Both the position numbers and the translations under genes were made by a program. A stretch of 64,000 nt of DNA from Chryseobacterium indologenes (GTDB lineage: Bacteria; Bacteroidota; Bacteroidia; Flavobacteriales; Weeksellaceae). The stretch lies in assembly GCA_001013295.1 (NCBI GenBank), contig LAZY01000025.1, positions 62,001 to 126,000 on the forward strand, written 5' to 3'. How positions within the stretch are numbered: position 1 is the first letter of the stretch; every line of letters starts with the position of its first letter. The notes below the pieces were generated by a model that was given only the letters and a program-made list of their open reading frames with translations, was not told the DNA's origin and searched no databases. Positions 8,743 to 18,608 of the stretch are shown piece by piece.

Positions 8743-9351
8743 TTATTTAGAGTAAAGTTCGACGATAAGGTTCTCCTTGATGTCTTCCGGAATCTGGATT
8801 CTTTCAGGAGCAGAAATGAAGGTACCTTCTTTCTTCTCATCGTTGAATTGTAACCACTCATAGTTTGACTTAGAAGCCAATGCATTGGTAACAACTTCAA
8901 GAGACTTAGACTTTTCTCTTACAGTGATTACATCACCAGCTTTTACCAAGTAAGAAGGGATATTAAGAATCTCTCCGTTCACAGTGATGTGTCTGTGAGA
9001 AACTAATTGTCTAGCTCCAGATCTGGTTTTAGCAAAACCTAATCTGTAAACTACGTTATCCAATCTTGATTCACAAAGTTGTAAAAGAACTTCCCCTGTT
9101 ACCCCTTTGCTTCTGTGTGCTTTCTCAAATAAGTTAGCAAACTGTCTTTCTAAAATACCGTAAGTATATTTAGCTTTTTGTTTTTCAGCTAACTGAACTG
9201 CATATTCTGATTTTTTAGCACCTCTTCTTTTGTTAGGACCGTGTTGTCCTGGCGGTTGGTTTTTTCTTTTTTCGAAGTTTTTGTCATCTCCGTAGATTGC
9301 AGCACCAAACTTTCTAGCAATCTTAGTTTTAGGTCCAATATATCTTGCCAT
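8743..9351 (-). CDS. rpsD: 30S ribosomal protein S4, zinc-free type
   Basis: 202 residues. The S4 RNA-binding domain is seen in [29 protein letters not shown]. The N-terminal region that carries a Cys zinc knuckle in many bacteria has no cysteine here ([14 protein letters not shown]), so this is the zinc-independent form. S4 is a primary 16S rRNA binder, and in several bacteria it represses its own operon. Confidence 0.97.
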   Translation of the reverse strand: MARYIGPKTKIARKFGAAIYGDDKNFEKRKNQPPGQHGPNKRRGAKKSEYAVQLAEKQKAKYTYGILERQFANLFEKAHRSKGVTGEVLLQLCESRLDNVVYRLGFAKTRSGARQLVSHRHITVNGEILNIPSYLVKAGDVITVREKSKSLEVVTNALASKSNYEWLQFNDEKKEGTFISAPERIQIPEDIKENLIVELYSK

Positions 9352-9370
9352 AATGGGTAAATTCTAAAAA

Positions 9371-9760
9371 TTAAACTCTTCTTCTTTTTGGTGGTCTACA
9401 TCCGTTGTGTGGCATTGGAGTCACATCAACGATTTCGCTAACTTCAATTCCTGAATTGTGGATTGATCTGATAGCAGATTCTCTACCTGCACCTGGACCT
9501 TTCACAAACACCTTTACTCTTCTTAAACCAGCTTCGTGAGCTACAGCAGAGCAATTTTCAGCTGCCATCTGAGCAGCAAATGGAGTATTCTTTTTAGAAC
9601 CTCTGAAACCCATTTTACCGGCAGAAGCCCAAGAGATAACCTCTCCGTTTTTATTTGTTAAAGAAATGATGATGTTATTGAAAGAAGCTTGAATATGTGC
9701 TTCACCAATAGCTTCAACTTTTACTTTTCTCTTCTTAACTACTTTAGTTTGTTTTGCCAT
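9371..9760 (-). CDS. rpsK: 30S ribosomal protein S11
   Basis: 129 residues with the conserved C-terminal [19 protein letters not shown]. It forms part of the platform of the small subunit. It sits between rpsM and rpsD in the alpha section of the operon. Confidence 0.98.
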   Translation of the reverse strand: MAKQTKVVKKRKVKVEAIGEAHIQASFNNIIISLTNKNGEVISWASAGKMGFRGSKKNTPFAAQMAAENCSAVAHEAGLRRVKVFVKGPGAGRESAIRSIHNSGIEVSEIVDVTPMPHNGCRPPKRRRV

Positions 9761-9772
9761 AATTCCTAACGA

Positions 9773-10150
9773 TTATTTACTAGCTTTTTTCTTGTTAGCA
9801 ACAGTTTTTCTCTTTCCTTTTCGGGTTCTAGAGTTGTTTTTCGTTCTCTGGCCTCTTAAAGGTAATCCAAGTCTGTGACGTATTCCTCGTTGGCATCCTA
9901 TGTCCATCAATCTCTTGATGTTCAATTGCACTTCAGATCTTAATTCTCCTTCTACTTTTACGTTTTCTAAGATATAAGTTCTGATTGCAGCCAATTCATC
10001 GTCATTCCATTCGTTGACTTTCTTGTCTTCGCTGATACCGGCAGCTTTAAGGATTTCAGAAGAAGTACTTCTTCCAACACCATAAATGTAAGTTAAACCG
10101 ATAACTCCTCTTTTGTTTTTTGGTAAATCAATACCTGCAATTCTCGCCAT
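9773..10150 (-). CDS. rpsM: 30S ribosomal protein S13
   Basis: 125 residues, beginning [15 protein letters not shown] and ending in a basic tail; [16 protein letters not shown] is the family signature. It is in the head of the small subunit and contacts the large subunit and P-site tRNA. Confidence 0.98.
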   Translation of the reverse strand: MARIAGIDLPKNKRGVIGLTYIYGVGRSTSSEILKAAGISEDKKVNEWNDDELAAIRTYILENVKVEGELRSEVQLNIKRLMDIGCQRGIRHRLGLPLRGQRTKNNSRTRKGKRKTVANKKKASK

Positions 10151-10157
10151 AATTTAA

Positions 10158-10274
10158 TTAACCTTGTCTTTGTTTAAATTTTGGGTTCTTCTTGTTGATT
10201 ACGAATAGTACACCTTTTCTGCGTACGATTTTGCAATCAGCGCTTCTTTTTTTAATTGATGCTCTTACTTTCAT
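10158..10274 (-). CDS. rpmJ: 50S ribosomal protein L36, zinc-free type
   Basis: A 38-residue protein, [19 protein letters not shown] at the N-terminus and KFKQRQG at the end. The usual zinc ligands (CxxC ... C ... H) are replaced: Ser at 11, Asn at 27 and Phe at 33, with only Cys14 left. This is the zinc-independent paralogue type. It lies between infA and rpsM, the standard position. Confidence 0.93.
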   Translation of the reverse strand: MKVRASIKKRSADCKIVRRKGVLFVINKKNPKFKQRQG

Positions 10275-10337
10275 TTTGATAGTATTTATTTTTTACAAAT
10301 GCCAAATGGAATGAGAATTCCATTTGGCTAATTTGTT

Positions 10338-10553
10338 TTAATATCTAAATGTGATTCTCCCTTTTGTTAAATCATAGGGAGACATTTCTAGTTTTACCTT
10401 ATCACCAGGTAAAAGTTTAATATAATGCATTCTCATTTTACCAGAAATATGAGCAATAAGGATATGCCCATTCTCTAGTTCTACACGGAACTGGGCGTTC
10501 GAAAGTGCTTCCGTAATAACGCCATCTTGTTCAATATGTTTTTGTTTTGCCAT
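10338..10553 (-). CDS. infA: translation initiation factor IF-1
   Basis: 71 residues, a single S1/OB-fold domain ([20 protein letters not shown]). It binds the A site of the 30S subunit during initiation. It begins 3 nt after secY, with no adk or map gene between them. Confidence 0.97.
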   Translation of the reverse strand: MAKQKHIEQDGVITEALSNAQFRVELENGHILIAHISGKMRMHYIKLLPGDKVKLEMSPYDLTKGRITFRY

Positions 10554-10556
10554 AAA

Positions 10557-11936
10557 TTAATATCCAGTCGTTCTTGACAATTTAGACTGCATTAAGCCAT
10601 CATAGTGATGGTTCAGCAGATAAGTATTGATCTGTTGAACTGTATCTAAAATTACACCCACCATAATCAATAGTGACGTTCCCCCGAAAAATAGGGCAAA
10701 CGCATCTGTCTGAACAAAGCTTCCATGCACAATTGCTGGAAGGACTGCAAAGATAGATAAAAAAATTGCACCTGGCAAGGTAATTTTTGATAAAATATCA
10801 TCTAAATAGTCAGCGGTCTCTTTTCCGGGTCTTACTTTCGGTACTAAACCTCCGTTTCTCTTTAAATCATCAGCCATCTGGTTTACCGGAATAGTAATTG
10901 CAGTATAGAAAAATGAGAAGATAATAATTAATAGCGCAAACAATACATTGTACTGCCAGCTAAAAACATTCTTGAAACCTGCAAGAAAAGTGTTAGATTC
11001 ATCGAATTTTGTTAATAATCCTGGTACGAACATCAATGCCTGAGCAAAGATAATCGGCATTACACCAGCAGCATTTACTTTCAATGGAATCCATTGTCTT
11101 GCGCCCTGCATAAGATTTCTGTTTACACCTCCTCTTGCTTGAGCTCTGCTTACATACTGAATTGGAATTTTTCTAACAGCTACTGATAAGATCACTGCTA
11201 AAAGAACTACCAACATCCAGAATAATACTTCAATAAGGATCATGATAGATCCCATTCCTCCTTTTCCGTTCTGCACGGCCATCTCCTGTACGAATGCCTC
11301 AGGTAATCTTGAAAGGATCCCCACCATAATAAGGATAGAGATACCATTTCCGATTCCTTTATCGGTAATCTTTTCACCTAACCACATTGCAAACACTGAA
11401 CCACCTACAAGTATAACAATACTTGGTAACCAGAACATGATTGAATTGGGTTCTACAAAATATGCAGATTGGAACTGAGCATATGGTAAGAATAATTGAG
11501 TAATAGAAGTTAAGTAAGAAGGTGCCTGTACCAGACAAACCCCGATCGTTAACCATCTTGTAATTTGGTTCAATGTATTTCTACCTGACTCTCCATCTTT
11601 CTGAAGCTTCTGAAGATAAGGAATAGCCATCCCCATCAACTGAACAATAATAGAAGCAGAAATATAAGGCATGATACCCAACGCCATTACGGAAGCGTGG
11701 CTGAAAGCCCCCCCCGTAAACGACGAAAGCAAGCCAAGGAGACCTGCTCCTTGCTTGTTACCGCCTTGATTTTTATAATGCTCTAAGAGATCTCCCACCT
11801 CTGCAAGGTTAATTGCGGGAAGTGAGATATAAGATGCGAATCTATACACAAGGATAATCCCTAAAGTGAAGAGAATTTTATCTCTTAATTCTTTAAGACT
11901 CCAAATATTTTTAAGTGTTTGTATAAATTCTTTCAT
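10557..11936 (-). CDS. secY: preprotein translocase subunit SecY
   Basis: 459 residues with about ten transmembrane helices, forming the protein-conducting channel of the Sec translocon in the inner membrane. Recognisable segments are LGIMPYISASIIVQL in the second helix region and GGLVPKVRPGKETADYL in the large cytoplasmic loop. It lies after rplO as usual. Confidence 0.97.
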   Translation of the reverse strand: MKEFIQTLKNIWSLKELRDKILFTLGIILVYRFASYISLPAINLAEVGDLLEHYKNQGGNKQGAGLLGLLSSFTGGAFSHASVMALGIMPYISASIIVQLMGMAIPYLQKLQKDGESGRNTLNQITRWLTIGVCLVQAPSYLTSITQLFLPYAQFQSAYFVEPNSIMFWLPSIVILVGGSVFAMWLGEKITDKGIGNGISILIMVGILSRLPEAFVQEMAVQNGKGGMGSIMILIEVLFWMLVVLLAVILSVAVRKIPIQYVSRAQARGGVNRNLMQGARQWIPLKVNAAGVMPIIFAQALMFVPGLLTKFDESNTFLAGFKNVFSWQYNVLFALLIIIFSFFYTAITIPVNQMADDLKRNGGLVPKVRPGKETADYLDDILSKITLPGAIFLSIFAVLPAIVHGSFVQTDAFALFFGGTSLLIMVGVILDTVQQINTYLLNHHYDGLMQSKLSRTTGY

Positions 11937-11945
11937 TAGTAAGTA

Positions 11946-12395
11946 TTATAAGGTAATTGCTTTTCCACCTGCTTTAGCAATAAGCTCTTCAGCAGATTTC
12001 GTGAATTTATCAGCAGAGATTGAAACCGCAGATTTCAATTCTCCTCTACCCATAATTTTCACTAATTCGTTTTTAGAAACGATACCGTTTGCTACTAAAA
12101 CTTCTTTCGTGATCTCTCCAGTGATGGATTTGTTCTCGATTAAAGTTTGGATAGTATCAAGGTTAACACCTCTAAACTCTTTTCTGTTTACGTTTTTGAA
12201 TCCGAATTTCGGTAATCTTCTTTGTAAAGGCATCTGTCCACCTTCGAAACCGATTTTCTGAGAATAACCAGCTCTAGCTTTTTGACCTTTGTGTCCTTTT
12301 GTTGAAGTACCTCCTTTTCCAGAACCCTGACCTCTACCAATTCTTTTTGAGTTGAAAGTAGATCCTGCAGCTGGTTGTATGTTATTTAAATTCAT
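11946..12395 (-). CDS. rplO: 50S ribosomal protein L15
   Basis: 149 residues with the Gly/Lys-rich N-terminus typical of L15 (KRIGRGQGSGKGGTSTKGHK) and the conserved FEGGQMPLQRRLPKFGF. It is a late-assembly protein of the large subunit. Confidence 0.97.
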   Translation of the reverse strand: MNLNNIQPAAGSTFNSKRIGRGQGSGKGGTSTKGHKGQKARAGYSQKIGFEGGQMPLQRRLPKFGFKNVNRKEFRGVNLDTIQTLIENKSITGEITKEVLVANGIVSKNELVKIMGRGELKSAVSISADKFTKSAEELIAKAGGKAITL

Positions 12396-12416
12396 TTTAA
12401 TTTCTCTTTTATAAAA

Positions 12417-12593
12417 TTATTTTTGAACTTCAAGTAAGTGACCTACAGCAGCGATCATTCCTAAGATAGAAGGAGTAGCTTCGTGCTCTACAACTTGATG
12501 AAGTTTTTTTAATCCTAATGCTTCAAGCGTTCTCTTTTGGGTTTTTGTTCTACCAATAGCGCTTCTTACTTGCTTTACTTTAATTGTTGCCAT
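12417..12593 (-). CDS. rpmD: 50S ribosomal protein L30
   Basis: 58 residues, beginning MATIKVKQVRSAIGRTKTQK, with TLEALGLKKLHQ as the family signature. The stop is at 12417 and the start at 12593, between rplO and rpsE where rpmD normally lies. Confidence 0.95.
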   Translation of the reverse strand: MATIKVKQVRSAIGRTKTQKRTLEALGLKKLHQVVEHEATPSILGMIAAVGHLLEVQK

Positions 12594-12604
12594 TGTTTTA
12601 ATTA

Positions 12605-13126
12605 TTAACCGTTAAACACTTTACTTAGAGAAATTCCTCTCATTCTAGCAATCTCTTCAGGTCTTCTGATGTCTAATAACGCTTTGAAAGTAGCTTTCAC
12701 CACGTTGTGAGGGTTAGAAGATCCTTTAGATTTTGAAAGGATATCGTGAATACCAGCAGATTCCAATACTGCTCTTACCGCACCACCGGCGATAAGTCCT
12801 GTACCGTGAGAAGCAGGTCTTAAGAAGATATCTGCACCACCGTATCTAGCAGTAGTTTGGTGAGGAATAGTGTGGTTCATTACAGGAACTTTCACAAGGT
12901 TTTTCTTAGCGTCTTCAACTGCTTTAGCAATTGCAGAAGCAACCTCTTTAGATTTTCCTAATCCGAAACCGATAACACCTTCTTCATTTCCTACTACAAC
13001 AATAGCAGAAAATCCGAAAGCTCTACCTCCTTTTGTTACTTTTGTTACTCTGTTAACAGCTACGAGACGATCTTTTAATTCTAATCCTCCCGGTTTTACT
13101 CTTTCTATATTATCTAGTCCTAACAT
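12605..13126 (-). CDS. rpsE: 30S ribosomal protein S5
   Basis: 173 residues with the double-stranded RNA-binding-like N-terminal domain ([19 protein letters not shown]) and the GxG-rich core. It takes part in translational accuracy. Confidence 0.98.
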   Translation of the reverse strand: MLGLDNIERVKPGGLELKDRLVAVNRVTKVTKGGRAFGFSAIVVVGNEEGVIGFGLGKSKEVASAIAKAVEDAKKNLVKVPVMNHTIPHQTTARYGGADIFLRPASHGTGLIAGGAVRAVLESAGIHDILSKSKGSSNPHNVVKATFKALLDIRRPEEIARMRGISLSKVFNG

Positions 13127-13145
13127 ATTTTCCGAAATTTAATGA

Positions 13146-13499
13146 TTAGAATTTAAGTCCTCCTTCTCTTGCACCGTCAGCTAGAGCTTTTACTCTACCG
13201 TGGTATACGAATCCGTTTCTGTCGAATACAATACTTTCGATTCCTGCAGCGATAGCTTTAGCAGCGATAGCTTTACCAACAGCAGCAGAAACTTCAGTCT
13301 TAGTACCTTTAGCGTCTACACCTTTTTCTCTAGAAGAAGCAGATGCTAGCGTTGTACCATTTTTATCGTCGATTAACTGAGCGTAAATTTCCTTATTACT
13401 TTTGTATACAGATAATCTTGGCAATTCAGAAGAACCAGAGATTTTCCCTCTTACTCTTCTTTTGATTCTTATTCTTTTTTCTAATTTACTTAATGCCAT
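13146..13499 (-). CDS. rplR: 50S ribosomal protein L18
   Basis: 117 residues with a basic N-terminus ([16 protein letters not shown]) and the end [19 protein letters not shown]. It binds 5S rRNA. Confidence 0.97.
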   Translation of the reverse strand: MALSKLEKRIRIKRRVRGKISGSSELPRLSVYKSNKEIYAQLIDDKNGTTLASASSREKGVDAKGTKTEVSAAVGKAIAAKAIAAGIESIVFDRNGFVYHGRVKALADGAREGGLKF

Positions 13500-13514
13500 A
13501 ATACTTATAATTTA

Positions 13515-14060
13515 TTAAGCAGATTTACCAGCTTTACGTCTAACAATTTCTCCTACGAATTTCACACCTTTTCCTTTGTATGGTTCAGGCTTTCTGAAAG
13601 AACGGATCTTTGCAGCTACCATCCCTAGAAGTTGGTTGTCGTGAGACGTTAAAGTAATAATTGGGTTTTTACCTTTTTCAGTCAATGTATCAACTTTTAC
13701 TTCGTTTGGAAGTTCCAATACGATACCGTGAGAGAATCCTAAAGCTAGCTCAAGTTTTTGACCTGCGTGTGATGCTCTATATCCTACCCCTACTAGTTCA
13801 AGTTTCTTTTCGAAACCTGCACTTACACCAACAATCATGTTGTTGATTAACGCTCTGTATAAACCGTGAAGCGCTTTGTGTTGCTTAGAATCAGATGGTC
13901 TGTTTACGTTAAGTTCACCATCTTTTTGTTCTATAGTAATTCCTGCTGTAAGCTCTTGAGAAAGTTCTCCTTTTGCTCCTTTTACAGTTACTACACCTTC
14001 GTTTTCAGTGATTGTAACTCCAGCTGGAATTGTTATAATTGCTTTACCAATTCTTGACAT
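13515..14060 (-). CDS. rplF: 50S ribosomal protein L6
   Basis: 181 residues, beginning MSRIGKAIITIPAGV, with the signature PEPYKGKGVKFVGE near the C-terminus. It is a large-subunit protein near the factor-binding site. Confidence 0.98.
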   Translation of the reverse strand: MSRIGKAIITIPAGVTITENEGVVTVKGAKGELSQELTAGITIEQKDGELNVNRPSDSKQHKALHGLYRALINNMIVGVSAGFEKKLELVGVGYRASHAGQKLELALGFSHGIVLELPNEVKVDTLTEKGKNPIITLTSHDNQLLGMVAAKIRSFRKPEPYKGKGVKFVGEIVRRKAGKSA

Positions 14061-14077
14061 TTTCCTCTGATTAAAAA

Positions 14078-14476
14078 TTAATAAACATAGCAGATTACTT
14101 CACCGCCTACTTTCTCTTCTCTAGCTTTCTTGTCAGTCATTACTCCCTTAGAAGTAGAGATGATAGAAATACCCAAACCGTTTAGTACTCTTGGAAGTTC
14201 AGTAGAACCTTTGTACTGTCTCAAACCTGGTCTTGAAGCTCTTTGAATAGACTTAATAGCAGGTTTGTTAGTTTGCTTATCGTACTTTAAAGCGATTTTG
14301 ATCACTCCTTGAACAGCGTTATCTTCAAACTTGTAGTTTAAGATATACCCTTGATCAAATAGGATCTTAGTAATCTCCTTTTTGATTTTCGATGCAGGAA
14401 TTTCCACCACTTTGTGGCCTGCGCTTTGTGCGTTCCTTACTCTTGTTAGGAAATCTGAAATTGGATCTGTTACCAT
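14078..14476 (-). CDS. rpsH: 30S ribosomal protein S8
   Basis: 132 residues with the C-terminal signature GISIISTSKGVMTDKKAR. It binds 16S rRNA early; in E. coli S8 also represses the spc operon post-transcriptionally. The gap to rpsN is unusually long for this operon (147 nt) and holds a strong hairpin. Confidence 0.98.
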   Translation of the reverse strand: MVTDPISDFLTRVRNAQSAGHKVVEIPASKIKKEITKILFDQGYILNYKFEDNAVQGVIKIALKYDKQTNKPAIKSIQRASRPGLRQYKGSTELPRVLNGLGISIISTSKGVMTDKKAREEKVGGEVICYVY

Positions 14477-14533
14477 TTTTCTTTTATAAATTATTGGTTA
14501 AAGAACAATCAGTTTTGCAAAGACTTGAAGAGT

Positions 14534-14571
14534 AAAATATCAGACGTCAGAAATCTTCAGTCTGATATTTT
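14534..14571 (-). terminator. strong hairpin between rpsN and rpsH
   Basis: Perfect 12-bp AT-rich stem (14534-14545 with 14560-14571) with a 14-nt loop. On the minus strand the stem ends in four T residues. It resembles an intrinsic terminator or a processing/attenuation site, yet lies inside the operon. The other ribosomal intergenic gaps are mostly under 25 nt. Confidence 0.6.
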
Positions 14572-14623
14572 TATCTTTAGTATCTGAACAACTTAATTGT
14601 TCCGATTTTTTATCTAGTGATGA

Positions 14624-14893
14624 TTACCAGCTAGCTTTTCTTACACCTGGGATAAGACCGTTGTTTGCCATTTCTCTGAAAGTTACTCTGGAAATACCGA
14701 ACGTTCTCATGTATCCTCTTGGTCTACCTGTTAGTTTACATCTGTTGTGTAATCTTACAGGAGAAGCATTTTTAGGCAATTTTTGAAGTCCTTCGTAATC
14801 ACCAGCCTCTTTAAGAGCTTGTCTTTTAGCAGCGTATTTAGCAACTAGTGCTTCTCTTTTGCGCTCACGCGCTTTCATTGATTCTTTAGCCAT
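14624..14893 (-). CDS. rpsN: 30S ribosomal protein S14, zinc-free type
   Basis: 89 residues, the longer C-minus form: [20 protein letters not shown] keeps only one of the zinc-ligand cysteines. It ends GVRKASW as expected. It forms part of the small-subunit head. Confidence 0.97.
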   Translation of the reverse strand: MAKESMKARERKREALVAKYAAKRQALKEAGDYEGLQKLPKNASPVRLHNRCKLTGRPRGYMRTFGISRVTFREMANNGLIPGVRKASW

Positions 14894-14896
14894 TTC

Positions 14897-15448
14897 TTAG
14901 TTCTTTTTAAATGGTAAACCGAAGTGAGTTAATAATGCTTTAGCTTCTTTATCTGTTTTCGCAGTTGTTACGAAGGTGATGTCCATCCCTTGGATTTTTT
15001 TCACTTTGTCAATTACGATTTCAGGGAAGATAATCTGCTCAGTAATACCTAAGTTGTAGTTACCTCTACCATCGAAACCATCAGCTTTAATACCAGAGAA
15101 ATCTCTGATACGTGGTAAAGCTGAAGAAGTAAGTCTGTCTAAAAACTCATACATTCTGTTTGCTCTCAATGTTACTTTAGCACCTACAGGCATTCCTTTT
15201 CTCAATTTGAAAGCAGCTTCGTCTTTCTTAGAGATTGTACCAACAGCCTTTTGACCAGTGATATTTGTAAGCTCTTCTACAGCATAATCAATGATTTTCT
15301 TATCTGCAGTAGCATCTCCTAAACCTTGTGATACAACGATTTTCTCTAATCTAGGTACTTGCATTACTGACTTATACCCGAATTCTTCCATCATTGCAGG
15401 AACAATCGTTTCTTTATATGCTTTTTTGGGTCTTGCTATAAATTCCAT
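14897..15448 (-). CDS. rplE: 50S ribosomal protein L5
   Basis: 183 residues with [17 protein letters not shown] and [20 protein letters not shown]. It binds 5S rRNA and contacts the P-site tRNA. Confidence 0.98.
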   Translation of the reverse strand: MEFIARPKKAYKETIVPAMMEEFGYKSVMQVPRLEKIVVSQGLGDATADKKIIDYAVEELTNITGQKAVGTISKKDEAAFKLRKGMPVGAKVTLRANRMYEFLDRLTSSALPRIRDFSGIKADGFDGRGNYNLGITEQIIFPEIVIDKVKKIQGMDITFVTTAKTDKEAKALLTHFGLPFKKN

Positions 15449-15461
15449 GTGTTAATTCAAA

Positions 15462-15788
15462 TTATAAAGTTTCACCCGTTTTTTTGTTGATTCTTACTTT
15501 CTTATCTCCTTCGATTTTGTAACCGATTTTGATAGCTTTTCCGTCTTTACCAACTAAAGCTACGTTTGAGATATGAATAGAAGCTTCTCTTTCAACGATT
15601 CCTCCTTGAGGGTTTGAAGCTGAAGGCTTAACGTGCTTTTTGATGATGTTAAGTCCTGCAACAATTACTCTAGGGTCTCTTCCTTCTTTCTTGATCACTT
15701 CAATAACTTCACCAGTCTTACCTTTGATATCTTTCTTACCAGTAGTAATGATTACGTTATCTCCTCTTTTTATTTTTAACTTTGACAT
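15462..15788 (-). CDS. rplX: 50S ribosomal protein L24
   Basis: 108 residues with an N-terminal KOW motif (IKRGDNVIITTGKKDIKGK). It is an assembly initiator of the large subunit. Confidence 0.97.
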   Translation of the reverse strand: MSKLKIKRGDNVIITTGKKDIKGKTGEVIEVIKKEGRDPRVIVAGLNIIKKHVKPSASNPQGGIVEREASIHISNVALVGKDGKAIKIGYKIEGDKKVRINKKTGETL

Positions 15789-15809
15789 TTCTTTAAAAAA
15801 TTTTAAAAA

Positions 15810-16178
15810 TTAAAGTACTTCAGGAGCTAATGAAATGATTTTCATATATTCTTTGTCTCTCAACTCACGAGCAACCGGTCCGAAAACACGCGTTCCTCTC
15901 ATTTCTCCCGCTGCGTTTAGTAATACACAAGCATTGTCGTCGAATTTGATGTATGAACCATCTTTTCTTCTTACTGCTTTTTTAGTTCTTACTACTACAG
16001 CTTTAGATACCTGACCTTTTTTTGCGTTTCCTGATGGTGTAGAATCTTTGATCGTAACAACGATTTTATCACCAACTGAAGCATATCTTCTTCTGGTTCC
16101 TCCCAGAACTCTGATAACTAGTACTTCTTTTGCACCTGTGTTATCAGCAACTTTTAATCTTGATTCTGTTTGTAACAT
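15810..16178 (-). CDS. rplN: 50S ribosomal protein L14
   Basis: 122 residues, beginning [19 protein letters not shown], with the family motif [19 protein letters not shown]. It contributes to the intersubunit bridge region. Confidence 0.98.
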   Translation of the reverse strand: MLQTESRLKVADNTGAKEVLVIRVLGGTRRRYASVGDKIVVTIKDSTPSGNAKKGQVSKAVVVRTKKAVRRKDGSYIKFDDNACVLLNAAGEMRGTRVFGPVARELRDKEYMKIISLAPEVL

Positions 16179-16180
16179 TA

Positions 16181-16435
16181 TTACTTAGCTTTTTCAATGA
16201 TTCTTACTAATCTCCATCTCTTGCTCTTGCTCAAAGGTCTAGTTTCTTGGATCAAAACTGTATCACCTTCTGTGCATTCGTTGTTCTCGTCGTGTGCAGT
16301 ATATTTTTTCGTTTTTAGAACGAATTTACCGTACATCGGGTGCTTTACTCTTGTAGTTTCACTAACAACAATAGTTTTTTCCATTTTATTGCTGGAAACC
16401 ACTCCGATTCTTTCTTTTCTTAAATTTCTATCCAT
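16181..16435 (-). CDS. rpsQ: 30S ribosomal protein S17
   Basis: 84 residues with an OB fold ([19 protein letters not shown]) and the signature [18 protein letters not shown]. It is separated by 2 nt from rplN. Confidence 0.97.
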   Translation of the reverse strand: MDRNLRKERIGVVSSNKMEKTIVVSETTRVKHPMYGKFVLKTKKYTAHDENNECTEGDTVLIQETRPLSKSKRWRLVRIIEKAK

Positions 16436-16447
16436 TGTAAAATGAAA

Positions 16448-16633
16448 TTATTGTTTGTTAGTTAACTCAGTGTTTAGTCTTGCGATTGTCTTTCTCAAAT
16501 CTCTGATTTGAATAGGGTTTTCAATTGGGCTGATCGCATGAGCTAATTTCAATTTAGAATATTGAGCTTTTGCTTCAGTTAATTGAGCTTGAATATCACC
16601 CGCGCTTAAATTTTTAATATCAGCTTTTTTCAT
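16448..16633 (-). CDS. rpmC: 50S ribosomal protein L29
   Basis: 61 residues from ATG 16633 (MKKADIKNLSAGDIQAQL); an in-frame TTG three codons earlier is less likely. It consists of two antiparallel helices with the IRDLRKTIARLNTEL end. It lies near the exit tunnel, where trigger factor and SRP dock. Confidence 0.95.
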   Translation of the reverse strand: MKKADIKNLSAGDIQAQLTEAKAQYSKLKLAHAISPIENPIQIRDLRKTIARLNTELTNKQ

Positions 16634-16645
16634 TGTATTCAAAGA

Positions 16646-17071
16646 TTATAGAGGTTTAACAAAATCGTTAGCAACTACGAATTTAGTAACTACTGGTAAT
16701 TTCTGTGCTGCAAGTCTAAGAGCTTCTTTCGCTACTTCGTAAGGAACTCCACCAACTTCGAACATAATTTTACCTGGTTTTACTACAGCTACCCAGTATT
16801 CAACAGCACCTTTACCTTTACCCATACGTACTTCCGCTGGTTTTTTAGTAATTGGCTTATCCGGGAAGATTTTGATCCATAGTTGACCTTCTCTCTTCAT
16901 ATATCTTGTCGCAGCGATACGAGCCGCTTCAATTTGTCTAGCTGTGATCCAAGCTCCTTCCGTTGCTTTGATCCCAAAAGTTCCGTAAGCAAGTTGACTA
17001 CCTCTTTGGGCATTCCCCTTCATCTTCATCTTGTGAACTCTACGGAATTTGGTTCTTTTTGGTTGTAACAT
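16646..17071 (-). CDS. rplP: 50S ribosomal protein L16
   Basis: 141 residues with [19 protein letters not shown] and the signature [20 protein letters not shown]. It organises the A-site region of the large subunit. It is separated from rpsC by a 98-nt AT-rich gap with heptanucleotide repeats. Confidence 0.98.
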   Translation of the reverse strand: MLQPKRTKFRRVHKMKMKGNAQRGSQLAYGTFGIKATEGAWITARQIEAARIAATRYMKREGQLWIKIFPDKPITKKPAEVRMGKGKGAVEYWVAVVKPGKIMFEVGGVPYEVAKEALRLAAQKLPVVTKFVVANDFVKPL

Positions 17072-17078
17072 AATTTCT

Positions 17079-17170
17079 AAATTTTAGATTTTAGATTTTA
17101 GATTTTAGATTTTTTTTAATTTTAAAAAAGTAACGGTAATTTAAAATTCAAAATTTCTAATCTAAAATTT
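17079..17170. repeat. TTTTAGA heptanucleotide repeat in rplP-rpsC gap
   Basis: Four perfect TTTTAGA units (17082-17109) run into a T8 tract. An 11-nt stretch at 17079-17089 is the reverse complement of 17160-17170, so the repeat block can form a long AT hairpin reaching to the rpsC stop codon. It lies inside a ribosomal operon. Slippage in this tract would not alter any coding frame. Confidence 0.75.
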
Positions 17171-17919
17171 TAATTATTATTGTTATTGTTGTTGTTTTTT
17201 CTAGGTCTTCTGTTGTCTCTGTCTCCTCCTCTGTTTCCTCTGTCTGACTGACCTCCTTTTTTCTGTTGTCCCACTAGTGGCGAAAGTTCTCTTTTACCGT
17301 AAACTTCACCTTTCATGATCCAAACTTTTACACCTAGTCTACCGTAAGTAGTGTGAGCTTCTGCCCAGTGGTAATCGATATCAGCTCTGAAAGTTGACAA
17401 TGGAATTCTTCCTTCTTTGAAAGATTCTGATCTTGCCATTTCAGCTCCGTTCAATCTACCAGAGATTTGAACTTTGATACCTTCAGCACCCATTCTCATA
17501 GTACTTGCCATTGCCATTTTAACAGCTCTTCTGTAAGAAATTCTGTTTTCAATTTGCTTAGAAATACTATCAGCAACTAGTACAGCATCTAATTCAGGTC
17601 TTTTGATTTCGAAAATATTGATTTGAATATCCTTACCTGTAAGTTTCTTCAATTCTTCTTTCAATTTATCAACTTCCTGACCTCCTTTACCGATGATAAG
17701 TCCCGGTCTAGCAGTAGTGATTGTAACTGTTACTAATTTAAGGGTTCTTTCAATATAGATTTTTGAAATACCACCTTTAGATAATCTAGCCTCAAGGTAT
17801 CTTCTGATTTTGTAGTCTTCAGCGATTCTGTCTCCATAATCGTTTCCACCAAACCAGTTAGAATCCCATCCTCTGATGATACCTAATCTATTACCAATTG
17901 GATTTGTCTTCTGTCCCAT
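17170..17919 (-). CDS. rpsC: 30S ribosomal protein S3 with poly-Asn tail
   Basis: 249 residues. The KH domain ([20 protein letters not shown]) and the C-terminal S3 domain are normal. The protein then extends into a Gly/Arg/Asp-rich tail ending in eight Asn encoded by AAT/AAC triplets (17173-17196). The tail is beyond the conserved fold and probably disordered. S3 lies at the mRNA entry channel. Confidence 0.97.
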   Translation of the reverse strand: MGQKTNPIGNRLGIIRGWDSNWFGGNDYGDRIAEDYKIRRYLEARLSKGGISKIYIERTLKLVTVTITTARPGLIIGKGGQEVDKLKEELKKLTGKDIQINIFEIKRPELDAVLVADSISKQIENRISYRRAVKMAMASTMRMGAEGIKVQISGRLNGAEMARSESFKEGRIPLSTFRADIDYHWAEAHTTYGRLGVKVWIMKGEVYGKRELSPLVGQQKKGGQSDRGNRGGDRDNRRPRKNNNNNNNN

Positions 17920-17926
17920 ACCTTGA

Positions 17927-18325
17927 TTAATTTTCTTTATTACCTAAGATTAATGTAACGTGGTTAGATCTTTTTCTGATTCTATACCCTCTACCTTGTG
18001 GAGCTGGTCTTAGTCTCTTCAATTGTCTTGCACTATCCACGAAGATTTCTTTAACGATAAGGTTAGCTTCTTCAATATCCGCACCTTCGTTTTTAGTCTG
18101 CCAGTTTGCCATAGCAGAAAGAAGTAATTTCTCTAACTTGTTAGATGCATCCTTCTTAGAATATTTTAGGATATAAAGAGCTTTATCTACCTGCTCTCCT
18201 CTAATGATATCAGCAACTAATCTCATTTTTCTTGGAGAAGACGGGCAATTATTTAATGAAGCTTTTACAACGTCTTTGTTAGCTTCTTTTCTTGCGATTG
18301 AACTATCTTGTTTTCTTGATCCCAT
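17927..18325 (-). CDS. rplV: 50S ribosomal protein L22
   Basis: 132 residues with [19 protein letters not shown] and the C-terminal hairpin [18 protein letters not shown]. The hairpin lines the exit tunnel. In macrolide-resistant strains this loop is often altered; here it looks intact. Confidence 0.98.
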   Translation of the reverse strand: MGSRKQDSSIARKEANKDVVKASLNNCPSSPRKMRLVADIIRGEQVDKALYILKYSKKDASNKLEKLLLSAMANWQTKNEGADIEEANLIVKEIFVDSARQLKRLRPAPQGRGYRIRKRSNHVTLILGNKEN

Positions 18326-18327
18326 GA

Positions 18328-18606
18328 TTATCTGCTTCCTTTGTTTTTGTTACCACCATGACCTCTGAAAGATCTTGTTGGAGAAAATTCGCCTAACTTG
18401 TGACCAACCATGTTTTCTGTAACGTAAACTGGGATAAAAGATTTCCCGTTGTGTACAGCAATAGTTTGTCCTACGAAGTCCGGAGAGATCATCGATGCTC
18501 TAGACCAAGTTTTGATAACTGTCTTCTTACCAGACTCTATATTTGCCTGAACCTTCTTATCTAAAGTATGATGAATGAACGGTCCTTTCTTAAGTGATCT
18601 TGCCAT
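18328..18606 (-). CDS. rpsS: 30S ribosomal protein S19
   Basis: 92 residues, [19 protein letters not shown] with the family motif [19 protein letters not shown]. It is a small-subunit head protein partnered with S13. Confidence 0.98.
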   Translation of the reverse strand: MARSLKKGPFIHHTLDKKVQANIESGKKTVIKTWSRASMISPDFVGQTIAVHNGKSFIPVYVTENMVGHKLGEFSPTRSFRGHGGNKNKGSR

Positions 18607-18608
18607 AA

